NCBI GenBank assembly: GCA_028711365.1
Contig: JAQTSI010000001.1
Span: 1 to 39,842, forward strand
DNA length: 39,842 bases
Source: Methylococcaceae bacterium
GTDB lineage: Bacteria > Pseudomonadota > Gammaproteobacteria > Methylococcales > Methylococcaceae
Reading direction: 5' to 3'
Shown here: positions 1 to 8,934 of the stretch, one piece after another
Layout: every line of letters starts with the position of its first letter
Numbering within the stretch: position 1 is the first letter of the stretch
Position numbers and translations under genes: made by a program
Notes under the pieces: generated by a model
The model's input: only the letters and a program-made list of their open reading frames with translations
Database searches by the model: none
Told to the model about the DNA's origin: nothing

Positions 1-57
1 CAAGCGCAGGGATGGCTGAACGGGGTCAAGCAGTTCTTCGACAAGATCGGGTTATGA
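1..57 (+). CDS. 3' end of a CDS truncated by window edge (…QAQGWLNGVKQFFDKIGL*), product unknown
   Basis: Open frame from base 1 to TGA at 55-57, followed immediately by a strong hairpin terminator. Confidence 0.6.
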   Translation, partial: QAQGWLNGVKQFFDKIGL

Positions 58-85
58 AAAAGGCGGCCATTGGGCCGCCTTTTTT
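57..85 (+). terminator. Rho-independent terminator
   Basis: AAAAAGGCGGCC-attg-GGCCGCCTTTTTT: perfect 8-bp GC stem (61-68/73-80), 4-nt loop, T tract. Confidence 0.9.
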
Positions 86-229
86 ACTAAAGGGGTAAGC
101 CTACTCGCCAGGCGCGATCTTCCAGGCGGTGAAGTCCTTTTCCAACGGCACCCGGGCCTGGTTGCCCGCTTGGGCGAGTTGCGCACCCATTCGATGGCTC
201 TGCGGTGGTTTCTAAGAACTTGCGGATTA

Positions 230-748
230 TCAGGCCTGCCGCTGATTGAGCAGGTCGACATAGGCGCCTTCGATCAACTGCGCCGAGGAAATGCCGAGCC
301 GATCGAGCAAGTCATGGGCGACGGCGATCCCCGACTCGGAGGTCTCGTCGTCGGCCAGCACCACTTCGAGTTCGAGGAAATGTCCCAAGTTCTCGACTCG
401 GTCGAGATGAATGCGGGTTCGGTCGACCCGATACAAGGTGCGATGCTTGCGAACGCGGCCGGTTTGCCCGTAGCCTAGAGACAACGCCTCGCGCAGGGAT
501 TCGGGCTCTGTGGTGGGGGAAATGATGTAAAAGGATTCCTTAGGTCCGGCTTGATCCGGCCGCCGGTAGAAGATCAGTTGGCCTTCGCGGGGCGAAAAAG
601 CCCTCAGCTTCATCCTGCCGTTTGCGCAGGAAAAGAAGGTATCGTCCTGATGAATCTCGATCGGGCCCTGGTCGGCCAGCGCCGCGGCCTTAGGCGCCAG
701 TGCCTCGACGCTCTCGATGCTTGCCTTGATTTCAATATTGCGCGCCAC
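230..748 (-). CDS. CYTH domain / class IV adenylate cyclase-like protein
   Basis: 172-aa ORF starting MARNIEIKASI, with RMKLR, LIFYRR, KHRTLYRVDRTRIHLDRVENLGHFLELEVVL: CYTH strand motifs. Confidence 0.85.
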   Translation of the reverse strand: MARNIEIKASIESVEALAPKAAALADQGPIEIHQDDTFFSCANGRMKLRAFSPREGQLIFYRRPDQAGPKESFYIISPTTEPESLREALSLGYGQTGRVRKHRTLYRVDRTRIHLDRVENLGHFLELEVVLADDETSESGIAVAHDLLDRLGISSAQLIEGAYVDLLNQRQA

Positions 749-763
749 GGGATTTCCTTTGGG

Positions 764-1555
764 TTAAGCCGGAAAACGGTCGATATGCTTCAGTTCGGGA
801 GATACCCGGCGCACGAAGGATGCCACCCGATTCGGGTCGCCGGAGGTGAAAAAACTCAGTGCCGGTGGCGGCACCGAGGATTGCGTCAGCAGACCCAGTT
901 CCAGCAAGCGCCGTTTCAATTGGCGGGCCACCGGCTCGCCGGTGTCGATGACGGCGACTGCCGGGCCGGCGATGCGTTCGATAGGTCCGCGCAGGAAAGG
1001 GTAATGGGTGCAGCCCAGCACCAGAGTATCGACGCCGCCTTCCAGCAACGGCCGCACATGGGATTCCACCAAGGCTTCGGTTTCAGGGCCTTCCAATTGC
1101 AAGCTCTCCACCGCTTCGACCCAGCCCGGGCAGGCTTCGGACAACACGGTCAGGGAGGGAGCATAGCGCTCCAGCAGCAGGGCATATCGTTGGCTGCGCA
1201 GTGTGCCCGCCGTGGCCAGGATGCCGATGATGCCGCTGCGGGTTGCCGCCGCCGCGGGTTTGACCGCCGGTTCCAACCCGAGTATGGGGATCGAGTGCCG
1301 TTCCCTCAACATCGAGACGGTGGCGGCGGTGGCCGTGTTGCAGGCCACCACCAGGGCCTTGCAGCCTTGCCGAAGCAGGAATTCGGCGATGACGCGGGCG
1401 CGTTCTTGCAGATACTCGACGGGCTTGTCGCCGTAGGGGCAGTGGCCCGAGTCGGCGACATAAAGCAGCGATTCCTCGGGCAGCAGTCGGTGGATGGCAT
1501 CCACCACCGACAGGCCGCCCAGGCCGGAATCGAAGATGCCGACAGGGGCATTCAT
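764..1555 (-). CDS. murI: Glutamate racemase
   Basis: PVGIFDSGLGGLSVVDAIHRLLP, VVACNTATAA, LVLGCTHYPFL motifs. Confidence 0.97.
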   Translation of the reverse strand: MNAPVGIFDSGLGGLSVVDAIHRLLPEESLLYVADSGHCPYGDKPVEYLQERARVIAEFLLRQGCKALVVACNTATAATVSMLRERHSIPILGLEPAVKPAAAATRSGIIGILATAGTLRSQRYALLLERYAPSLTVLSEACPGWVEAVESLQLEGPETEALVESHVRPLLEGGVDTLVLGCTHYPFLRGPIERIAGPAVAVIDTGEPVARQLKRRLLELGLLTQSSVPPPALSFFTSGDPNRVASFVRRVSPELKHIDRFPA

Positions 1556-1579
1556 GACTGCGGTCTTAGCGGACAGGAT

Positions 1580-2731
<1,152 letters not shown>

Positions 2732-3386
2732 TTATACCCGAATCGCGCCGGATCAGCGGGGCTTGAGGCGTTCGGCGCTCTCTGTCGGCTTCCCCTGGCA
2801 GCTTGTTTCGTGGCCTATGGGCATTTATCCCATGAGTTGGGGACATCCCGGGGATTTCACTATTCAGGCGTGGAAGGGTTGCACACTTCGTATCTAATCA
2901 ACGCCAACAGCGGGGAAATCATTTCCGCCTACGACCCGGCTGTGTACTGTTCAGCCGGGAGCTTGGGGTTCGTTCCTCATCCCAATCTTCCACCAGGTTC
3001 AGCGACGAATCTTGGGGGCAAGGATGATAGCGCCGACTCTTTGATATTCCTCATCATCCTGTCGACACATCTCGATCGATTCGGAAAAATGATAGGGCCG
3101 CTGGGGTGATGAACGAACCCCAACCTTGTCGACCGATCCAGGCGCGGTGATTTGGATTTCTGCATCGTCGCCTTCATGTTCTACGCGACGGCCATGATTT
3201 TGAACGGCATAGGGAGTATATCCATTGCAACTCGTCAAACAGGGGTTGGTCAACCCGGTATCGGAGGGGCCTTATTCGAGTTTTCATCGCCTCGTGAGCA
3301 TGGGTGTTGATCTATCGAATGGGGGCGGCTTGGCCGGATGCTCATAATGGGGCCCCGAAATAGTGGATGTTCTCGGGTCGCCATGT

Positions 3387-4301
3387 CTATGGCTTCGCCT
3401 GGGTATCCAGCGCAGTTTTGATGGACTTGGCCAGTTCACTGACGGGGCCCGCGCCCCAATAGTGAAGAAACATGATCTTGGGTGATTCGCCGATCATGTG
3501 ATTGTGGATGGTGGCGATGGAGATACCCGCACCCCGCAAAGCTTTCAAGACGCCTTGCAGCTCGGATTCCAGCATCGCGAAGTCGCCCGCGACGATGGCT
3601 TTCTCGTTGCTGCCGGCGAACACCGCCCAGGTATTGACGCCCATCGCCTTGCCAAGCTCGTGTCCATCCATTCGAGTGGTCCGGCCTAGGGTCACCTTGT
3701 AGACTTCGCCGACCTTCTCCACCGGAGCGCCGATGATAGCCTCGATGGGCTTGGGATCGAGCGAGGTTTTGCCGGCATCAAACGATGGGTGTGGTGTTTG
3801 ACCCTTGCCGCCGCTGGTTTCCTTGAGTTTGGCGAAAACCTTGCCCATACCCGTCGCCAGTTTTTCGGCATCCCCCAGACCGCCGATGTGCATGAACATC
3901 ACCTTGGGCGTGTCCCACAGGAAATGATTGTGCAGCGCGGTGACCTCGATACCATTGTCCAGCGCGGCACTCATGACCGGATCGATCTGATGTTCCTGCA
4001 ACACCAGATCGCCCATGACCGTGACCTTATCGCCCGCCGGTTTGAAGGCCGCCCAAGACGTGAGACCCATGGGCGGGACCATCTTGATTCCGGCCACGGT
4101 GACCTTGAGGTCCGAACGCGGCACGCCGACCTTGAAGACGTTTTCGGTGGCATCGAGTTTGCCTTTGATGCCGGTTAGTTGCTCGATCTTGGCCGTATCC
4201 AGGGCGGACGAGGGTTTGCTTGGCTCCTGTGCGGCGACCTGTCCACCGAACAGGGCACATGACAGCAGCATGGCGATCTTGGATTCACGAATCGTGTTCA
4301 T
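3387..4301 (-). CDS. DUF1259 domain protein with signal peptide, in chr locus
   Basis: N-terminal signal peptide; two repeats with HNHFLWDTPKVMFMH and HNHMIGESPKIMFLH; start ATGA overlaps the stop of the chrA remnant. Confidence 0.85.
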   Translation of the reverse strand: MNTIRESKIAMLLSCALFGGQVAAQEPSKPSSALDTAKIEQLTGIKGKLDATENVFKVGVPRSDLKVTVAGIKMVPPMGLTSWAAFKPAGDKVTVMGDLVLQEHQIDPVMSAALDNGIEVTALHNHFLWDTPKVMFMHIGGLGDAEKLATGMGKVFAKLKETSGGKGQTPHPSFDAGKTSLDPKPIEAIIGAPVEKVGEVYKVTLGRTTRMDGHELGKAMGVNTWAVFAGSNEKAIVAGDFAMLESELQGVLKALRGAGISIATIHNHMIGESPKIMFLHYWGAGPVSELAKSIKTALDTQAKP

Positions 4302-4560
4302 AGAAAAACTCCCGCCTGGACCAGCCAGGGTTTGACGACACCGAACAACAGCCCGGTCATGCCGCAGATGCCGATGACCGGAATGACGCCGATCTTGTAA
4401 CGGAAAAGGGCTACCGATTGCCGTGGGTGGACTCCAGCAGGGGGCCTCCTGCCAGGAAGAACAAAAAGCTGGGCAAAAAGCCGAGCCTGAGCCAATACCA
4501 GAAGGTCTGTCTCAGGGAAATCGGTTGAGGACGGCCCTGAGGAATGTCGAAGTGGTTCAT
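4298..4560 (-). pseudogene. chrA: chrA chromate transporter remnant with internal deletions
   Basis: From ATG at 4560: MNHFDIPQGRPQPISLRQTFWYWLRLGF (ChrA N-terminus) runs directly into LPSFLFFLAGGPLLESTHGNR* (ChrA mid-protein motif; stop at 4411). A different frame then gives ALFRYKIGVIPVIGICGMTGLLFG (ChrA C-terminus). Confidence 0.8.
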
Positions 4561-5510
4561 GCGTCGTTTCCCGAAAAGGCCAGATAGAACGAATCGAAGA
4601 CCTTTCCGGCTTCGGCCAGCAGTGTGTCATCATCGGTCCAAGCTTGGCGCATACCGCGGATGAGCGTTTCCAGCCCGGCCGCTTCCAGAACCGGAATTCC
4701 GCCGACATCCAGGTAGTGCACCAAACCTCCGAGCCGATTGAGCGCGGCATCATGGGTCAACCCGAAGCTGGTCAGCAGCATTTCGAAAGTGACTTTCGCC
4801 CCCACATGGGTGAACGGGGCGCCATCGAAATCGAAACCCAAGGCTTCGGTGGGACAGTCGGCGGAGGTGGCCAGCCAAAGAATCCGGGCGTCTGGATCGA
4901 TAAACCGTCGTATCAGCCAAGCGCTGGCGAGGCGATCGATCCAGGGCCGTTGGCGGGTCGCCCAGAGCCGGCCGCGATGGTCTTTGACCTGAAGTCGCTT
5001 GATCCGCCGATGGGCGGCATGGGGCTCGTCCGGCGTCAACCGGTCGATGACCGCATGCTCCAAGTCTTCCAACGCTGCTGCGGCTTGTTCCCTCGCCTCG
5101 CCAGGGAAGTAATCCACGGCCACTATCCCTTCAAACTCCCTTCGTAACCGATTCACCTGCCGCTGAAGCTTGTCGGGTTGTTCCGATGGAAGTTCCCGAA
5201 CATGGGTGTGCTGAATGGCTTCGACCAGTTTGGCGTAATCGGTCGACCGATCGAACAGGCCCTCGAAGAGTCCTTGCTGATCCCGGTTCTCGCTGTCCAG
5301 AACCAGCATATGGGCATTCCCTCCCCCCGCCATGACATCCTCGGCTTGCCTCTGAAATATTTGCCGAAATCCCGGCCGATTGGGCAACAGATACACGCCA
5401 TCCCTCAGTACCCCGCAACCCTGCGCCTTGAGCGCCCGCCACACGCGCATGCGCCCCGCCGTGTTATGGGTCGGCAAACTGATGATGAGAACAAGCCAAG
5501 GGGGCGCCAT
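4557..5510 (-). CDS. chrB: ChrB chromate resistance/regulatory protein
   Basis: MAPPWLVLIISLPTHNTAGRMRVWRALKAQGCGVLRDGVYLLP; C-terminal RQRPWIDRLASAWLIRRFIDPDARILWL...GFDFDGAPFTHVGAKVTFEMLL; 4-bp overlap with chrA start. Confidence 0.93.
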   Translation of the reverse strand: MAPPWLVLIISLPTHNTAGRMRVWRALKAQGCGVLRDGVYLLPNRPGFRQIFQRQAEDVMAGGGNAHMLVLDSENRDQQGLFEGLFDRSTDYAKLVEAIQHTHVRELPSEQPDKLQRQVNRLRREFEGIVAVDYFPGEAREQAAAALEDLEHAVIDRLTPDEPHAAHRRIKRLQVKDHRGRLWATRQRPWIDRLASAWLIRRFIDPDARILWLATSADCPTEALGFDFDGAPFTHVGAKVTFEMLLTSFGLTHDAALNRLGGLVHYLDVGGIPVLEAAGLETLIRGMRQAWTDDDTLLAEAGKVFDSFYLAFSGNDA

Positions 5511-5525
5511 AGTTTGAGATGGAAG

Positions 5526-5576
5526 GTCAACAAGTTGGTTGACTATCCTACAACATCGGTGTAGATAATTGTCAAC
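5526..5576. promoter_or_regulatory. Inverted-repeat operator candidate between chrB and PepSY-like gene
   Basis: GTCAAC(5526-5531)-aagttg-GTTGAC(5538-5543) and GTTGACTATCCTACA … TGTAGATAATTGTCAAC (5538-5576): three GTTGAC/GTCAAC half-sites and a TCTACA/TGTAGA-like inner arm. Confidence 0.55.
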
Positions 5577-5664
5577 GATTTTTTCGTTGCCAGCGATCCA
5601 GTCTCCAACATCCACGTCACCCTGGGTTCGCGTTCACGTTCACACGATTTATGCCGGAGGATTT

Positions 5665-6138
5665 ATGAAACCCCATAGTTTGATTCTCACTGTTGTCGTT
5701 GCCTGCATGGCAATGGTTGGCCAGGCGAATGCGGAAGAGAAAACCCAGAGCAAACACCAAGTCCCCAAAATGGTCATAGCGGCATTTGAAAAAGCCCATC
5801 CGAACGCCAAAGAGGTGAAGTTCGAGAAAGAAACCTTCGAAGGTAAGGAAGCCTACGAGGCGGAGTACCAGGAAAACGGCAAGGAGTATGAATTCCTCTA
5901 TGGCGCCGAGGGAGTGCTCTTGCAGAAGGAAGAAACCATCGATACCAAGACGCTGCCCGAATCGGTGGTTCAAGCCATTTCCAAGGCACACCCCAAGGCT
6001 GTCATCAAGGAAGCGGAGAAGATGATGAATCCCGATGGCACCGTGACCGGATACGAGGTAGAGGTCAAGGCAGGAGGAAAGGAACTCGAACTAGAATTGG
6101 ACACCGGTGGAAAGATCCTGAAAACCGAGCCGGAGTGA
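5665..6138 (+). CDS. Secreted PepSY-like domain protein
   Basis: Signal peptide MKPHSLILTVVVACMAMVGQANAEE; two repeats (VPKMVIAAFEKAHPNAK… and LPESVVQAISKAHPKAV…), each ending in a beta-rich segment; AGGATT RBS. Confidence 0.75.
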   Translation: MKPHSLILTVVVACMAMVGQANAEEKTQSKHQVPKMVIAAFEKAHPNAKEVKFEKETFEGKEAYEAEYQENGKEYEFLYGAEGVLLQKEETIDTKTLPESVVQAISKAHPKAVIKEAEKMMNPDGTVTGYEVEVKAGGKELELELDTGGKILKTEPE

Positions 6139-6262
6139 ATCCTACCCATTACGAGGTGATTCCCCTGGGTGAATGTGAGCGGAGCCAATGAGGGTGCAAG
6201 GTGCGTTGCACCCATTGCCATCCAATAACCCGACCTGAACGATACGAAAGGAGATAACGGCC

Positions 6263-7201
6263 ATGTCACTGTCTCGGCTCATTCCGGATCCCAATCAAAC
6301 CCCTGCGCCGTTCGACGTGCAGGAAACGACGATGAGCTATGATGTCTTCGGGCGCTATGTCTGCAATACTTGGGCAGAAGTGGACGCTGGCCAAAGAAAC
6401 GGCGGCTATCCCTTCGATGCCGTGGTGATAGGCGCGGGCATGTACGGCGCCCATTGTGCCGAGGAGTTGTATCGCTTGGGCGCGCCCTTGGGCCTGCGTA
6501 TCCTGGTCCTCGATGCGGGAGGGTTCCTGCTGCCTGCGCACATCCAGAATTTGCCCCAGCAATTGGGCGGGAGCATCGGCGGCTCGTCCCTACGGCAAAG
6601 GGACGATGGCACCCAGAATGTCATCTGGGGGATGCCCTGGATCAGCAATGCCGGTTTCCCCGGTTTGGCCTATTGCCTCGGCGGCCGATCGCTCTTTTGG
6701 GGAGGCTGGTCGCCCCGCCTTACCGCAGACGATTTGACCCAATGGCCCACAGAGGTCGCGAATTATCTGCAAAGTACCTCGAATGTCGCCTGCAACCCTG
6801 ACCCGAATGTCGCTGCGCCGGATGTCTATTGCGAAACGGAGCGGGAAATCGGCGTGGTTCCCAGCACCGATTACATCATCCAGACCGAGTTGTATCAGGC
6901 ATTGCTGAACGCCTTTTCCGCCGCACAGGCGAATGTCGCCACGATCACGGAAGTCCGGGAGGCGCCGCTGGCGGTGCAGGGTGCTGCTCCGAAATCCGGG
7001 ATTCTGCCTTTCGATAAGTTCAGCAGTTGCCCGTTTCTGATCGATTCGGTGAGGAACGATGTGGCGCTCAACACCCGCCAGGGGGAGGGGATTTGTGTAG
7101 ATACCTTTGCCCACAGGGGGTATGAAAGAGGAAAGAGACTGCCGGGATCTTGGAATGAATATTCAGCCAACCCAATAGATCAGCGGGTATTTAAGGAATG
7201 A
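6263..7201 (+). pseudogene. GMC-family oxidoreductase, 3'-truncated
   Basis: FDAVVIGAGMYGAHCAEELYRLG…ILVLDAG (FAD site), LGGRSLFWGGWSPR (GMC signature region); only 312 aa, lacking the C-terminal GMC catalytic domain; GGAG RBS upstream. Confidence 0.65.
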
Positions 7202-7246
7202 TCGAAACAAGACACCGGCCTGAATACCATGAAAAACATTTCTAGC

Positions 7247-8632
7247 TCAATATCCCAAGTGAAAATTGAGGGAGCCGACGAAGACGGTGGTTTGGTAGGT
7301 TCCATTGACCTTCGCATTCGTATTGCCCGAAATCTGGCGCGGATCGAAGAAAAACGCCTGGAAGGCGAGGTCCATGCCGATGTTTTTCGCCGTGAGCGGG
7401 CCAGAATCGGCATTGCCACAGGATATGAGCCCCAGAAACCGCCCTTGGTCTTTACAATTCAATCCCAGACCCAGCGCGATGCCATTCCAATCGGAATCCG
7501 TCAATTCCGGATTGAAGGTGTCGCTTGGGATGGGGCTATCGGAATGCTGAAATCCCGCCCGCAAGGCAATTTCCCATTGCGGTAATGCGCTCGGTTCCAG
7601 CCATTTGTACTCGGTACCGAAGCTGGCCGAATAGACCGAATGCCAGCGTTGGGGAGTCTTGGACTGTACTCCGTTGGAGAGTTTGACATCAAAGCTTTGA
7701 AAGCTGTCCCAGCCCACGAACTCCATGTCGTATTCCAGTTTCCACTCATGCAACCGATCCCGGATAGGCCAGAAGGCGATCGCGCCGACCACAACCTCGG
7801 GAAGTTCCAGCGCGCTCTTGGCTTTGGCCAAACGGGATCCGTTGGCCAGAATATCGCCATCGAGTCCGAGTCTCTCGCCGCTGCGGTAGACGAAGCCAAA
7901 ATTGAGCCTAGGCTTGCCTTCGGCCGTCCGTAACGGTGTCAACAACAGGCTGGCATTGAAGCCGACCGCGGTGCCTTCGCCGTTGAGTTCGGCCGTTCCG
8001 GCCGTAGGTGAGCGAGCTCTCCTTTGATATTTTCCGCCGCCGATGAAGCTGGCGAAGGTATAGATATCCAGGCCGAAACCGACCGACAGCATGTCATTGA
8101 TCTCATAAGCGAGCGTAGGCTTGACATCCAGCAACGGCAGTTTGGACCGGGTCACGACATTTGAAAAAGGCGTCTCGCCATTGTAGCGGACGGCCAGTCC
8201 GTAGGGGGAATTCACGCCTATCCCTAGGCTGAGAGGCCCTAAGGCCTGGAATCCCAAGTCTTTCAATCGGGCAGTGAGATAGAGATTGCTGGGTGCAGGA
8301 AAAGCGAAGTCGCCGGCGAAGTCGCTTTGGGATTTGAAACCCGTCGGGCTGGTATAGGTAGTTCCCCCACCGACCAGGTTGATTCCGGCTGAGACGCGAA
8401 CGCCTTGCAACTGGGTGATCCCGGCCGGATTGTAATGCAGAGCCGAAGCATCGTCGGCCTGGGCGGCGAAAGCTTCCCCCTGGCCAGCGGCGGCTGCGCC
8501 CTGATAGGGAATCCGATACGCATCGCCTAGTGCGGAAGTATGGGCGATGCAAAGAACGATACAGGTCAAAAATCTTGTATGGAAGGGCGGGTGCTCCGCC
8601 ATGGATGGCGCTATTAGGTCGGTATCTCGCAT
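7247..8632 (-). CDS. OmpP1/FadL-family outer membrane protein
   Basis: AAAAGQGEAFAAQADDASALHYNPAGITQLQGVRVSAGINLV is the FadL/OmpP1 N-terminal signature; beta-barrel-like sequence ending …GSLNFHLGY* (terminal aromatic). Start assigned at 8632 with GGAGGG upstream. Confidence 0.85.
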   Translation of the reverse strand: MRDTDLIAPSMAEHPPFHTRFLTCIVLCIAHTSALGDAYRIPYQGAAAAGQGEAFAAQADDASALHYNPAGITQLQGVRVSAGINLVGGGTTYTSPTGFKSQSDFAGDFAFPAPSNLYLTARLKDLGFQALGPLSLGIGVNSPYGLAVRYNGETPFSNVVTRSKLPLLDVKPTLAYEINDMLSVGFGLDIYTFASFIGGGKYQRRARSPTAGTAELNGEGTAVGFNASLLLTPLRTAEGKPRLNFGFVYRSGERLGLDGDILANGSRLAKAKSALELPEVVVGAIAFWPIRDRLHEWKLEYDMEFVGWDSFQSFDVKLSNGVQSKTPQRWHSVYSASFGTEYKWLEPSALPQWEIALRAGFQHSDSPIPSDTFNPELTDSDWNGIALGLGLNCKDQGRFLGLISCGNADSGPLTAKNIGMDLAFQAFFFDPRQISGNTNAKVNGTYQTTVFVGSLNFHLGY

Positions 8633-8773
8633 GGAGCCTGCGCCCTCCCCGGGCGGTTGGAAAAAAAGGTTATGAGGAAAGTCGATGTGACGGGATCGAT
8701 GGACTATGCAGTTAAATATTGTCACATGCCGGAAACCACAAAGGAATAAAAAGCCGATGCAAGGCGAAAAGTT

Positions 8774-8796
8774 TTGCAGACAAGAATTGCAGACAA
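8774..8796. repeat. Tandem 10-bp direct repeat TTGCAGACAA-gaa-TTGCAGACAA in divergent promoter region
   Basis: Exact copies at 8774-8783 and 8787-8796; partial third copy AGACAAT at 8828-8834. Confidence 0.7.
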
Positions 8797-8934
8797 TGGG
8801 GGAATCATATTAGAGTATTAGGGCGCTAGACAATCGAATAGGGACGAAATCGCCGCCAATCCGGGGAAAACGAAGGGGTGCGATTGAGATGTCTCTTAGA
8901 ATTTTTCCACTTTTCCGCCTACGAAAACAGGATT

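Noticed and set aside
4298-4753. 151-aa - strand ORF as an intact gene
   Set aside because: N-terminal two thirds is chrB in another frame; only the C-terminal tail is meaningful, as part of the chrA remnant.
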